A program made the position numbers and the translations under genes. From Psychrobacter aquimaris (GTDB lineage Bacteria; Pseudomonadota; Gammaproteobacteria; Pseudomonadales; Moraxellaceae): DNA of 64,000 nt. The stretch lies in NCBI RefSeq assembly GCF_016107525.1, contig NZ_JABASR010000011.1:62001-126000 (forward strand), read 5' to 3'. This document shows, in pieces, positions 29,006 to 38,248 of this stretch. Positions within the stretch are counted from its first letter, which is position 1; each line of letters begins with the position of its first letter. Below the pieces are notes generated by a model. The model was not told where the DNA came from. It worked only from the letters and a program-made list of their open reading frames with translations, and ran no database searches.

Positions 29006-29743
29006 ATGGAATTGTTCGATGAACAAACGCCAAAAACACCAGCACAAAAGCAGGCGATTTTAGACAATGTGCGCTTGCCAGAAGATTGGAAAACGGCGTT
29101 AGCAGATGAGTTAACCTCTAACAATATGGACGATCTGCGAGCGTTCTTAAAAGAAGCCTACCAGTCAGAAGACAGTATCTATCCGCCTGCACCCTTAATA
29201 TTTAACGCATTAAACCTAACCCCTTTATCACAGGTTAAAGTCGTGATACTAGGTCAAGATCCTTATCATGGACCAGGGCAAGCAATGGGTTTATCTTTTT
29301 CAGTGCCTAAAGCTATTCCAAAGCCACCGTCACTCAATAATTTGCTAAAAGAGATGGCGAGTGATATTGGTATCGCGCCCTCAAAACATGGTGACCTGAC
29401 TTACTGGGCGCAGCAAGGGGTTCTGCTATTAAATAGCTCCCTGACCGTGCGAGAAAGTGAGCCAAACAGTCATCAAAATAAAGGCTGGGAGCAGTTTACC
29501 GATGCGGTGATTGATGTGATAAATGAACAAACAGAGCATACCGTATTTATATTGTGGGGCAGTAAAGCACAGAAAAAAGGCAAATATATCAATACTGATA
29601 AGCATCTTATTCTGACCGCTGTACATCCATCACCACTTGCTGCCAATCGTGGCGGATTCTTTGGCTCCAAGCCGTTTTCTAAGACCAATGACTATCTAGT
29701 ACAGTATGGGCAAACGCCTATCGACTGGCAATTACCGCAATAG
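29006..29743 (+). CDS. ung: Uracil-DNA glycosylase, family 1
   Basis: Removes uracil from DNA, starting base excision repair. The 245-residue protein has the water-activating loop GQDPYHGPGQAMG (Asp85, His88), the uracil-binding LLLNSSLTVRE segment and the minor-groove intercalation loop HPSPLAAN. I chose ATG 29006 with AGGAC nine bases upstream; an in-frame TTG at 28979 is less likely. tadA begins 12 bases after the stop, suggesting an ung-tadA unit. High confidence. Confidence 0.96.
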   Translation: MELFDEQTPKTPAQKQAILDNVRLPEDWKTALADELTSNNMDDLRAFLKEAYQSEDSIYPPAPLIFNALNLTPLSQVKVVILGQDPYHGPGQAMGLSFSVPKAIPKPPSLNNLLKEMASDIGIAPSKHGDLTYWAQQGVLLLNSSLTVRESEPNSHQNKGWEQFTDAVIDVINEQTEHTVFILWGSKAQKKGKYINTDKHLILTAVHPSPLAANRGGFFGSKPFSKTNDYLVQYGQTPIDWQLPQ

Positions 29744-29755
29744 TTGTCACAGTAA

Positions 29756-30331
29756 ATGAAATATATAAAAAATATAAGCGTAAAGCCATATGTGGCCGCG
29801 AATAGTCAGTTAGTTATTGAGGATGTTCAAGCCAGAAAATTTTGGTCACTTCAAGATATTAGTTGGATGCAAGCAGCCCTAAAACTTGCCAAACAAGGGG
29901 CTGAGCGTGGAGAAGTGCCAGTAGGGGCGCTACTGGTACATAATCAGCAGATTATTGGTCAAGGATTCAATGAGCCCATTGGGCGTCACGATGCGACCGC
30001 TCATGCCGAGATTGTTGCGTTAAGAGAGGCTTGTGCGCGCTTGAAAAACTATCGATTACCATTACATACAACGTTATACGTTACCTTAGAGCCTTGTACG
30101 ATGTGTATCGGAGCGCTCATTCATGCACGGGTGGATAGATTGGTTTATGCGGCAAGCGAGCCACGAGCGGGTATGGTTGGTAGTCAAATAAATTTACCAA
30201 TGCAGCCTTTTTATAATCATGCTATCCAAGTATATAATGGCTTATGCCGTGAGCATAGCAGCCAGATGCTTAAGACATTTTTCCGTGAACGACGTAAAGC
30301 AGCAAAAAAGAAATACAAAACAAGCAAGTAA
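29756..30331 (+). CDS. tadA: tRNA-specific adenosine deaminase
   Basis: Deaminates A34 of tRNA-Arg(ACG) to inosine. The zinc site is visible: His83-Ala-Glu85 (catalytic Glu) and Pro-Cys114-x2-Cys117. The C-terminal part is basic (RRKAAKKKYKTSK), consistent with tRNA binding. At 191 residues it is slightly longer than E. coli TadA because of about 35 N-terminal residues before the conserved helix (WMQAALKLAKQGAE); a downstream start at that Met is possible. The short spacing from ung suggests cotranscription. High confidence for the product, moderate for the start. Confidence 0.93.
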   Translation: MKYIKNISVKPYVAANSQLVIEDVQARKFWSLQDISWMQAALKLAKQGAERGEVPVGALLVHNQQIIGQGFNEPIGRHDATAHAEIVALREACARLKNYRLPLHTTLYVTLEPCTMCIGALIHARVDRLVYAASEPRAGMVGSQINLPMQPFYNHAIQVYNGLCREHSSQMLKTFFRERRKAAKKKYKTSK

Positions 30332-30502
30332 CAAGATATCAGTCTTGCTGCTAGTGATAGGTAGGTTTCTTTGCTATAATATGGCCCTATTTGATAACGA
30401 AATGATGAATTGATTGTCAAGCGTTTGATAAATAAGTAAATATTGTTCTGCAACTAGCACGCACAAAGCCGTATCAGTATCGTCTACTATTAAGTGAGTA
30501 TT

Positions 30503-31285
30503 ATGACCGTTTCTACAGCTGATAACGCTATACTTGATAACTTTAGTTCTGGCAGTAATGATAACCAAGCGCCATTATTGCGCTATCCAGTTATCTGTAT
30601 TGATGGACCAAGTGGGGCAGGTAAAGGTACGGTTACGTGGCGTTTAGCCCAAGCATTGAATTATCAACTGCTTGACTCAGGTGCTTTGTATCGTATCGTT
30701 GGACTCAAAGCATTTGAAGCTGGATTAGTTGCGGCGGATGGAAGCCAAGCCATTGACGAAATGGCTGTATTAGCGTTAACGCAGCGCCTAGAGATTGCTT
30801 TTGTACCTAACAATGAGTCAGGACGTGTTGATATTTTAGTGAATGATGAGGTGGTTGGTGAGCAGGTCCGTAATGAAACCGTCGGTGGCTATGCATCACA
30901 GATAGCAGTATTTCCAAAAGTTCGTCAAGCATTGCTAAAATTGCAACAAGATATGGCCACTCGTTCTGGATTGGTTGCTGATGGTCGTGATATGGGTACG
31001 GTGGTATTCCCAGATGCTGATGTGAAAGTATTTTTGACTGCGAGTGCGGAAGCGCGTGCCGAGCGCCGCGTAACACAGTTAATAAATGCTGGTCAGACGG
31101 CAGATTTTGACGCAATTTTAGCTACAATTAAAGCCCGTGATGACCGTGATGAAAACCGCACAACAGCACCATCAAAACCTGCGGCAGATGCATTGTTACT
31201 AGATAGCTCAACATTAGACGCTGATACTGTTTACGCACAAGTTAAGAAACATTGCCAAGACAAAGGTATTTTTTTTAATAGTTAA
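30503..31285 (+). CDS. cmk: Cytidylate kinase
   Basis: Phosphorylates CMP and dCMP with ATP. The 260-residue protein has the P-loop IDGPSGAGKGT (about 33-43), the CMP-binding LLDSGALYR, and a DGRDMGTVVFPDADVKVFLTA segment typical of Cmk. An N-terminal tail of about 28 residues precedes the fold. I chose ATG 30503; a GTG nine bases upstream is an in-frame alternative. It sits before rpsA, the usual cmk-rpsA-ihfB order in gammaproteobacteria. High confidence. Confidence 0.95.
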   Translation: MTVSTADNAILDNFSSGSNDNQAPLLRYPVICIDGPSGAGKGTVTWRLAQALNYQLLDSGALYRIVGLKAFEAGLVAADGSQAIDEMAVLALTQRLEIAFVPNNESGRVDILVNDEVVGEQVRNETVGGYASQIAVFPKVRQALLKLQQDMATRSGLVADGRDMGTVVFPDADVKVFLTASAEARAERRVTQLINAGQTADFDAILATIKARDDRDENRTTAPSKPAADALLLDSSTLDADTVYAQVKKHCQDKGIFFNS

Positions 31286-31596
31286 TAAAAACAACATATT
31301 AAGTATTAAAAGCTTTGCTATGAGGTTCGGTTTTAGTATAAAATTGTAGGAGTGGAGTTTATAGGACTTAGCAGGTCTTAAAAGTAGTTGTAAGAAATGT
31401 GATTTGATAGAATAAATACAAAAACTTCTATATGAGACAGTTGTTGCTAATGAGTTGGCTATTTCATTTGCTTATTATCAACAAACGTTTTTTTATATGA
31501 TTGTATGAGATATAAAACCAGTATTCTCGTTTTATGCAGTCATAAATTTGATCCGTACTGTGCTGGACAGGATACGGCTATACAAAGGTAGACATA
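31286..31596 (+). promoter_or_regulatory. rpsA leader region with promoter candidate and hairpin
   Basis: 311 bases between cmk and rpsA. A promoter candidate is TTGCTA (31315-31320), 16-base spacer, TATAAA (31337-31342). A bulged hairpin (CCGTA-CTGT 31553-31561 / ACAG-TACGG 31567-31577) sits directly before the AAAGGT ribosome site. In E. coli, S1 controls its own translation through structured leader hairpins; a similar role here is inferred. Confidence 0.55.
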
Positions 31597-33285
31597 ATGG
31601 AATCATTTGCTGAACTATTTGAAGCGAGCATTGAAGAGCAGGGTCTGGATATCGAGCGTGGCTCGGTTATCACAGGTACTGTTGTGGCCATCGATAGTGA
31701 TTGGATCACCGTAGATACTGGTCTTAAATCTGAAGGTATCGTCGCTCGTGAAGAGTTTTTAAGCGAAGAAGGCGAACTTGAAGTTGAAGTTGGCGATAGC
31801 GTTGATGTCGTAGTTGAAGCGGTTGATAACGGCATGGGTCAAACCTTGCTGTCACGTGAAAAAGCCAAGCGTGTTGAAACTTGGAACTTCCTTGAAAAAA
31901 TCGCTGATAATGATGAAATCGTAAAAGGTATTATCTCAAGCAAAGTGAAAGGCGGTTTCACTGTAGATATCGGTTCAGTACGTGCGTTCTTACCAGGTTC
32001 TTTGGTAGATGTTCGTCCTATCCGTGATACCACGCATCTTGAAGGCAAAGAGCTAGAATTCAAAGTTATCAAGCTTGACCAGAAACGTAACAACGTGGTT
32101 GTTAGCCGTCGTGCAGTTATGGAAGCTGAAAATTCAGCTGAGCGCGAAGAGCTATTGAACAAGCTTGAAGAAGGCATCGAGATCGAAGGTATCGTTAAGA
32201 ACCTTACTGATTACGGCGCATTCGTAGACCTTGGCGGTATTGATGGTCTATTGCACATCACTGACATGGCATGGCGCCGCATCAAGCACCCATCTGAGGT
32301 GGTTGAAGTTGGTCAAGACCTAAAAGTTAAAGTATTGAAGTTTGACCGTGAGCGCAATCGCGTTAGCCTAGGTCTAAAACAACTTGGTACTGATCCTTGG
32401 GATAACGTTGGCGGCACTTACCCAGTCGGTAGTGTGGTTAAAGCACGCGTAACCAACTTAACTGATTATGGTTGTTTTGCTGAGATTTCTGAAGGTATTG
32501 AAGGTCTAGTACACGTATCAGAAATGGATCATACCAACAAAAACATCCACCCATCAAAAGTTGTTCAAGTGGGCGATGAAGTTGAAGTAATGATTCTTGA
32601 TATCGACGAAGAACGTCGTCGTATCAGCCTAGGTATCAAACAAACTCTAGCCAATCCATGGGATGAGTTTGATAAGAAACATGAGCGCGGTGATAAAATC
32701 ACTGGTACGATCAAATCAATCACTGACTTCGGTATCTTTATCGGTCTAGACGGTGGTATTGATGGTCTTGTTCATCTATCTGATATCTCTTGGAACGAAA
32801 CTGGCGAAGACGCAATCCGTAACTACAATAAAGGCGACACCGTAGAAGCTATGGTATTGTCAGTAGATGCAGAAGCAAACCGTATCAGCCTAGGTGTGAA
32901 ACAGTTAAGCTCTGATCCATTCAACGAATACCTAGTCAACAATGACCGTGGTGCTATCGTTAATGGTAAAGTAAAAGAAGTAGACGCTAAAGGCGCTACT
33001 ATTGAGCTTGCTGACGAAGTTGAAGCTTATTTACGTGCTTCTGAGATCCAACGTGACCGCGTTGAAGATGCAACTAAGCATCTAACTGTTGGTGATGACG
33101 TTGAAGCGAAAATCATCAGTGTTGATCGTAAAACACGCAACATCAACTTGTCTATCAAAGCGAAAGACGAAGCTGAAGAGCGTCAAGCGATTAAAGATCT
33201 TGGTAGCACAAGCACGACTGCTACTCCAGGTTCTGATGCACAGCCAAAAACAATTGGTGATTTGATCAAAGAGCAAATGCAGTAA
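31597..33285 (+). CDS. rpsA: 30S ribosomal protein S1
   Basis: A 562-residue protein built of six S1 (OB-fold) repeats; the later ones recur with the pattern [26 protein letters not shown]1 recruits mRNA to the 30S subunit. The N-terminal [14 protein letters not shown] is typical. Codon use is strongly biased, as for highly expressed genes. It has a long structured leader and is followed by its own terminator; ihfB lies downstream in the classical order. High confidence. Confidence 0.98.
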   Translation: MESFAELFEASIEEQGLDIERGSVITGTVVAIDSDWITVDTGLKSEGIVAREEFLSEEGELEVEVGDSVDVVVEAVDNGMGQTLLSREKAKRVETWNFLEKIADNDEIVKGIISSKVKGGFTVDIGSVRAFLPGSLVDVRPIRDTTHLEGKELEFKVIKLDQKRNNVVVSRRAVMEAENSAEREELLNKLEEGIEIEGIVKNLTDYGAFVDLGGIDGLLHITDMAWRRIKHPSEVVEVGQDLKVKVLKFDRERNRVSLGLKQLGTDPWDNVGGTYPVGSVVKARVTNLTDYGCFAEISEGIEGLVHVSEMDHTNKNIHPSKVVQVGDEVEVMILDIDEERRRISLGIKQTLANPWDEFDKKHERGDKITGTIKSITDFGIFIGLDGGIDGLVHLSDISWNETGEDAIRNYNKGDTVEAMVLSVDAEANRISLGVKQLSSDPFNEYLVNNDRGAIVNGKVKEVDAKGATIELADEVEAYLRASEIQRDRVEDATKHLTVGDDVEAKIISVDRKTRNINLSIKAKDEAEERQAIKDLGSTSTTATPGSDAQPKTIGDLIKEQMQ

Positions 33286-33309
33286 GCTATTGATATGAAT
33301 TTATAAAAG

Positions 33310-33327
33310 AAGCGACTCCGGTCGCTT
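33310..33327 (+). terminator. Intrinsic terminator after rpsA
   Basis: Stem AAGCGAC (33310-33316) / GTCGCTT (33321-33327), four-base loop, followed by a long T-run. Confidence 0.92.
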
Positions 33328-33603
33328 TTTTTTTGCTTAAATTTTAAGTTTACTATCAATCAATGAGGTTTTTACCCAAACAGGTAAACTCTTATTTCCA
33401 TTTACCGTAATATCCGCTATCATTTGCAACATTGAGTAACGAGATGTGAATTATTGCTTATTTAAGACGCTAAGATTATTTTAATGAATGGATATTCATT
33501 TTTATAATTTTAATGTATAGGTCGTCTTAAAAGTAACTACTATTGAAAATGATGGTCTGATTCACAGTCATCTTATCCATTAATTAACAAGGCAAGCGTA
33601 ATA
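33328..33603. other. Intergenic region rpsA / ihfB
   Basis: After the rpsA terminator there are about 275 AT-rich bases with no gene. It must hold the ihfB promoter; I do not see a clear one. Confidence 0.4.
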
Positions 33604-33909
33604 ATGCAGCAAGCGATTAACAAGTCCGAATTTATTAGTAATTTAAGTGCGAACTGTGACAATATGACTGATACTGTAGTCGATGATGCAGTACGTGAAA
33701 TATTAAACTTGATGACCCATACGTTAGCCAATGATGGGCGCGTAGAGGTTCGTGGTTTTGGCAGTTTTTGTCTGCACCATCGTCGTGCCCGTATGGGTCG
33801 AAACCCTAAGACAGGAGAAAGCGTACCTGTACCTGCCAAAGCGATACCGCACTTTAAACCAGGTAAAGCACTACGTGAAGCAGTCAATGATAAAGTAGCA
33901 AATAGCTAA
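33604..33909 (+). CDS. ihfB: Integration host factor subunit beta
   Basis: A 101-residue DNA-bending protein of the HU/IHF family. The beta-arm region [28 protein letters not shown] is complete, including the intercalating Pro in NPKTG. The position after rpsA and before lapA-pyrF identifies it as IhfB rather than IhfA or HU. It forms a heterodimer with IhfA, which is not in this window. High confidence. Confidence 0.93.
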   Translation: MQQAINKSEFISNLSANCDNMTDTVVDDAVREILNLMTHTLANDGRVEVRGFGSFCLHHRRARMGRNPKTGESVPVPAKAIPHFKPGKALREAVNDKVANS

Positions 33910-34080
33910 GAGTGTGATAGACCATCTATTGGGTAGAATTTCCAACAAGATGATTGCTAGCCACTTCTACTAGAATTTATCACTAATTAGTTCATAAGCA
34001 TCTAAATATGTGAGTTGATGAAGGTTCTAGAGTGCTATTTTTAAAACATTAACGACATTCCAAATCGAGGTAGACGTCTC

Positions 34081-34494
34081 ATGCGCTTTTTACTATTTGT
34101 ATTGCTGTTTTTGAGCTTTGCTTATTCACTTGGTTTGGTGTTGGCAAATAATACTGAAGTCGGCGTAAATTTATTATTCTCGCAAGCACCGACGATGAAT
34201 TTAGGACTGCTGCTGATTTTATGCCTTATGCTTGGTATTGTTATTGGCATATTGTTGGCGCTGCTTATCTTCCGTGTCTTACAAAATAAATGGGAAATCT
34301 CGCGTTTGCAAAAGGCGAATGCTAATCTTCAAGAGCAGCTGACACAGGCAAATGCTGTCATTGATCGCCAAGCAAGCGCGCCAACGGTGGAAGAAGCTAT
34401 TTATGGTTCGACAGCAACCAATGTGCAAGTGCAAGAGGCAGAAGTATTTAATGTAGATGAAGGCGCTACACTTACCAAGAAAAAACGAGACTAA
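34081..34494 (+). CDS. lapA: LapA family inner-membrane protein (DUF1049)
   Basis: 137 residues with two transmembrane helices (about 3-22 and 44-66) and a coiled-coil-like cytoplasmic tail (about 75-105). This is the LapA/YciS architecture. In E. coli LapA works with LapB in controlling LPS assembly through FtsH/LpxC. The second helix carries a Gly/Ile/Leu-rich segment typical of DUF1049. Position between ihfB and pyrF matches other gammaproteobacteria; however, lapB is not next to it here, pyrF follows directly. Family call good. Confidence 0.85.
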   Translation: MRFLLFVLLFLSFAYSLGLVLANNTEVGVNLLFSQAPTMNLGLLLILCLMLGIVIGILLALLIFRVLQNKWEISRLQKANANLQEQLTQANAVIDRQASAPTVEEAIYGSTATNVQVQEAEVFNVDEGATLTKKKRD

Positions 34495-34533
34495 ACTATA
34501 TATGGACTGATCTATGACCAGTCCATATATAGT
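34495..34533 (+). promoter_or_regulatory. Long perfect hairpin between lapA and pyrF
   Basis: 15-bp perfect stem (34495-34509 / 34519-34533) with a nine-base loop, overlapping the end of lapA and ending 34 bases before the pyrF ATG. Only a short T stretch follows, so it may be a weak terminator, an attenuator or an RNA-processing site. Confidence 0.65.
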
Positions 34534-34567
34534 GCTTTAATAATTCTGATATAAATATGGTAAAACC

Positions 34568-35266
34568 ATGAATAATACAATGAACTCCCCAGTCATCGTT
34601 GCCTTAGATAATATGACGATGGAGGCATCGATAGCATTAGCTGAGCAGTTAGATCCAGCATCATGCCGACTAAAAGTGGGTAAAGAGCTGTTTACTCGCT
34701 GTGGTCCTGAAATAGTTAAGGTGCTACATCAGCGTAATTTTGACGTATTTTTAGACTTGAAATTCCATGATATTCCTAATACCACGGCACAAGCGGTACT
34801 AGCGGCAGCTGAGCTTGGCGTATGGATGGTGAATGTGCATGCAAGCGCGGGCATGGAGGCTATGTCATTGGCCAAACAGCGCTTGTTAGACGGTAACTAT
34901 GATACCTTGCTGATAGCCGTCACCGTTTTGACCTCTATGGATAATCAAGCATTGATGCAAACGGGTATTACCGATGGTCTAGATGCGCAAGTGAGTCGAT
35001 TGGCACAATTGACCAAGCAAGCAGGTCTCGATGGTGTGGTTTGCTCAGCACAAGAAGCTAAAACGCTTAAAACGTTGTGTGGTCAAGATTTTAAATTGAT
35101 TACCCCTGGTATTCGCTTGCTAGACGACAATGCAGATGATCAAAAACGCATTTGCACGCCGAAACAGGCGTTAGATGATGGTTCTGATTATTTAGTGATT
35201 GGTCGTTCAATTACTCAGGCAGCAGATCCTGCGGCTAAATTACAAAAGATACTCCAAGGTATTTAG
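34568..35266 (+). CDS. pyrF: Orotidine 5'-phosphate decarboxylase
   Basis: Last step of de novo UMP synthesis. The 232-residue TIM-barrel protein shows the catalytic Asp-Leu-Lys-Phe-His-Asp motif ([12 protein letters not shown]) and the phosphate-binding LITPGIRL and YLVIGRSIT segments. It starts at ATG 34568; a second ATG four codons later is possible. A strong terminator follows. High confidence. Confidence 0.96.
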   Translation: MNNTMNSPVIVALDNMTMEASIALAEQLDPASCRLKVGKELFTRCGPEIVKVLHQRNFDVFLDLKFHDIPNTTAQAVLAAAELGVWMVNVHASAGMEAMSLAKQRLLDGNYDTLLIAVTVLTSMDNQALMQTGITDGLDAQVSRLAQLTKQAGLDGVVCSAQEAKTLKTLCGQDFKLITPGIRLLDDNADDQKRICTPKQALDDGSDYLVIGRSITQAADPAAKLQKILQGI

Positions 35267-35326
35267 ATACTTATAAAATATTTAGATATTTACAAAGTGT
35301 TTAGATTTTTATAGCGCCAGAATAAT

Positions 35327-35357
35327 AAAAAAGACAGCCTAATCCGCTGTCTTTTTT
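35327..35357 (+). terminator. Intrinsic terminator after pyrF
   Basis: Stem AAAAAAGACAGC (35327-35338) / GCTGTCTTTTTT (35346-35357), seven-base loop, U-rich tail. Confidence 0.92.
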
Positions 35358-35421
35358 TAATTTTTGCGGGTATGTCAAAAAATGCTAAACTATTTACGTT
35401 TATTTAATGATATTAGAACTT

Positions 35422-36219
35422 ATGAAATTACAGATTTTAAGTGACTTACATATTGACAGTTATGCGCGTCAGTCACATCCGCTAGGGCATATTCCTAAAA
35501 CTGACGCAGACGTGGTACTAGTCGCGGGCGATACGGCTAACAGCGATAGTGGTATGCCATGGCTACAAGAGCAGGCAGCACGTTTGCAAGTGCCTGTGAT
35601 TACGATCGCTGGTAATCATGAATACTTTAACGAAGATGTACTACATTTTGATAAAAAGCTTGCCAGATGGGATAATTATAGTGCCCAGTCACAGCAAGGC
35701 GTCCGTTTTCTACAGTGTCAACATGTTGATATTGGTGACATACGCATCTTAGGCTGTACATTATGGACGGATTATCAATATCAAGCCAATGAAGACACTA
35801 TGGCCGCTGCTATGCGTTTTATGCGTGACTATAAGCAGATTTACGCAGGTAGCGAGCTTTTTTCACCTGAAGTATCGATGAAAATTCATGCGGAACAGCG
35901 TCAATGGTTGAAGCAAGCATTGATCACCGCCAAAACGCTTGGCAAAAAAACGGTTGTGATGAGTCATCATAGTATCAGTCCATTATCGGTATCTGAAAAG
36001 TATGCCAATCTACCAAGTAATGCAGCTTTTGTCAGTGATTTATCTGGTTGGATGTATGAAGATTGGGCGCCAATGCTATGGGTACATGGACATACGCACG
36101 AAGCATTTGACTATCGTATTGGCAATACGCGAGTGATTGTTAATCCGCGTGCGTATCCAAATGAGGTGAGCAGCACTGAATTAGCATTTGCGTGGGACAA
36201 AGTCATTGATATCGGCTAA
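35422..36219 (+). CDS. Calcineurin-like metallophosphoesterase
   Basis: 265 residues with the full metallophosphoesterase motif set: SDLHID (Asp, His), VAGDTAN (Asp), GNHEYF (Asn-His), MSHHS (His) and HGHTH (His-x-His). These bind two metals and hydrolyse phosphomonoesters or diesters. The substrate cannot be read from the sequence. I chose ATG 35422 because it opens the conserved first strand (MKLQILSDLH); an in-frame ATG five codons upstream exists. It stands alone between pyrF and the histidine phosphatase. Confidence 0.9.
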   Translation: MKLQILSDLHIDSYARQSHPLGHIPKTDADVVLVAGDTANSDSGMPWLQEQAARLQVPVITIAGNHEYFNEDVLHFDKKLARWDNYSAQSQQGVRFLQCQHVDIGDIRILGCTLWTDYQYQANEDTMAAAMRFMRDYKQIYAGSELFSPEVSMKIHAEQRQWLKQALITAKTLGKKTVVMSHHSISPLSVSEKYANLPSNAAFVSDLSGWMYEDWAPMLWVHGHTHEAFDYRIGNTRVIVNPRAYPNEVSSTELAFAWDKVIDIG

Positions 36220-36510
36220 GCGGTTTTATAGTAAAATCCATATAAATTCGTTATATTATTATCCTCGCTAACCATACTAATGTATAGCTTGCACTCGGTT
36301 TGCTTGTATCGGAATTATTTAAATTCAACTATAGTCTCTTGAAAATAAATATTTGTGTGTTTTTATTCATCTTGATTCGTCTTTTTTAAAACAGCGGATA
36401 TGAAATAACGGCTATTTTAAGGTTTAACCGCCTAGACTTGTAAGCAATATTACAATCGAACTGATATTTTGTTCATTCATGTCAAAAAATCTGCTACGCT
36501 TGCTACCATG

Positions 36511-37344
36511 AGTAAATACCCAAATAACAATCCCTCAAAACTGTCTGCTGAAACGCTTGCGAGTCACACGCCAAGTGCACCGGCGCCTTCTCACCTACCT
36601 GATAGTATGATCTCCTCAGTCAGCTTATTGCCTGAAGATAAACGGCTGATTTTATTTACCAGACACTCTTTACGTGAACGCTCTGATGGCAATGGCTTTG
36701 CCAGTTATCAGTTACCCCTAACACCTAAAGGTCGCGTGCTAGCGAAGTCTTGGGGGCGCTGGTTGGCAGGGCATTTACCGTACTCGCTCGATGTCGATAG
36801 TATCTCAAGTCCGATTGGGCGCTGTATTGACACGGCGCAGTTGATGCAAGCAGGGGCGGGACTACAACGTGATATTACGCATCAGTCATTATTGGTCGAA
36901 CCTGGCAGCCTAGTGACTGAGCCTGAGATAGCAAATCCAGTATTCAAAGAAATTGGTGTCCTAAACTTTATCAATAGATTCTTGCAAGGCAATCTTGAAG
37001 GCACTAAAAATGCTTATCAGGGTGGTCTTGATATTTTGTCGCTGTTTTATCAACATCAACCACAGCATGGGCATTTAATGCTTGCCGTCAGTCATGATAC
37101 TTTGTTGTCTGCTTTTTTAGCGGTGATGTTTGATGTGGTCGAGATTGATTGGAATGATTGGCCAAAAATGATGGAAGGGGTGTTTTTGTGGTTTGATGAT
37201 AAGCCGTTTGAACAAGCCAGTGCACACTTCGTTTGGCGCGGTGAAGTGTATGTGCGCCCGATTCATACTTTATTAGATGGCTACCGTGCTGCCGGCTTTC
37301 ATCCTAATACATTGCTCTTACCGCCAGAAGTAACATGGAAGTGA
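36511..37344 (+). CDS. Histidine phosphatase superfamily protein (phosphoglycerate-mutase-like)
   Basis: 277 residues. The phosphorylated-His motif appears as Thr-Arg-His-Ser (LFTRHSLRERSD) instead of the usual Arg-His-Gly. A later IGRCIDTAQLM segment supplies the second Arg, and AVSHDTLLSAFL the distal His-Asp. This fits branch 1/2 phosphatases of unknown substrate. I chose ATG 36511; an in-frame TTG 42 bases upstream would give a 14-residue longer form. About 40 N-terminal residues look disordered. Family call moderate to good; function open. Confidence 0.8.
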   Translation, partial: SKYPNNNPSKLSAETLASHTPSAPAPSHLPDSMISSVSLLPEDKRLILFTRHSLRERSDGNGFASYQLPLTPKGRVLAKSWGRWLAGHLPYSLDVDSISSPIGRCIDTAQLMQAGAGLQRDITHQSLLVEPGSLVTEPEIANPVFKEIGVLNFINRFLQGNLEGTKNAYQGGLDILSLFYQHQPQHGHLMLAVSHDTLLSAFLAVMFDVVEIDWNDWPKMMEGVFLWFDDKPFEQASAHFVWRGEVYVRPIHTLLDGYRAAGFHPNTLLLPPEVTWK

Positions 37345-37370
37345 TTCATTGATTTTTGATCAGACATAAA

Positions 37371-37409
37371 AAAACCTTGCCTCAGTATTAGAACCAGTGA
37401 CAAGGTTTT
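37371..37409 (-). terminator. Intrinsic terminator of rpsT
   Basis: Arms AAAACCTTG (37371-37379) and CAAGGTTTT (37401-37409). Read on the minus strand the stem is followed by a long T-run. It lies about 45 bases after the rpsT stop and may also block readthrough from the convergent phosphatase gene. Confidence 0.8.
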
Positions 37410-37455
37410 AGTCATCACGCAATAAAGGCGAGATGCGGTCTAAACGTTACCAATC

Positions 37456-37722
37456 TTAAGCTTGTAGGCCTTTGATGGTTTTGTTCAGGCGGCTCTTACG
37501 ACGAGCAGCTTTATTCTTATGAATAATACCTTTGTCAGCCATACGATCAAGAACTGGTACCGCTTTTTTGTAAGCTTCGGTAGCCGCGTCATAATCTTTA
37601 GCTGCGATAGCCGCATCAACACGTTTTAAGTAAGTACGAACCATAGAGCGTTGTGACGCAGAGTTCTGACGACGTTTGGTGTTTTGACGGGCGCGTTTAC
37701 GAGCTTGTGCAGTATTAGCCAC
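37456..37722 (-). CDS. rpsT: 30S ribosomal protein S20
   Basis: 88 residues, highly basic, starting [19 protein letters not shown] and containing the [18 protein letters not shown] segment of S20. The start is GTG at 37722, with AGGAG six bases upstream. E. coli rpsT also uses a weak start (UUG) as part of autoregulation, so the GTG may be functional. An in-frame extension to 37788 has no homology and is rejected. Monocistronic. High confidence. Confidence 0.97.
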   Translation of the reverse strand: MANTAQARKRARQNTKRRQNSASQRSMVRTYLKRVDAAIAAKDYDAATEAYKKAVPVLDRMADKGIIHKNKAARRKSRLNKTIKGLQA

Positions 37723-38248
37723 GCGTATCTCCTTGATAAAGACAGATAAAATATGAATGTTGATTGCAATAATGGGTTTAACAATCATCGGTGACGAGCA
37801 GCCGTCTCGTCAAACATGATGTCGATGTCTAATATTAAAGTATCTAATATTAATAGATCATCGCAAGCGCCAGAACTGTTTGGAATAATTAAACAGCGTT
37901 GACGTGTAAAGCCGGTTATCTTAGCAAATTATCGCGCTTAGGACAATATATTTGATGATTAATGCTGAAAGAAGTTGTGTGATCGTATAGACAACAGTTT
38001 TTTTATGTCTTTGCTCAACTGTTTTTTGAAATGTTTGTCAATATTGTTGAGCTAAAAAACGCTTATGACTCAATAAATCGTTCATTCGATAAAATCTCTT
38101 ACAATAAATTCTATAGAATACCCTCAGTTATGCGTTAATTTAGGTATGATACTAGGACACGCCCTAAGGTGAAAAGCCTTGGTGATAGGCTTTAAAATCA
38201 GATTTCTCATTATCATCTATTTTCCAACACTATATAAATGGATAGGCT
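37723..38248. other. Divergent intergenic region rpsT / SDR gene
   Basis: 526 bases. It holds the rpsT leader with a GACGAG/CTCGTC hairpin (37793-37811), a tandem TCTAATATTA repeat (about 37828-37855), and a TAGGGCGTG-type motif on the minus strand (38151-38167). No gene seen. Confidence 0.5.

Noticed and set aside
37723-37788. N-terminal extension of rpsT
   Set aside because: S20 begins with the [12 protein letters not shown] segment at the GTG 37722; the extension would include the ribosome site.
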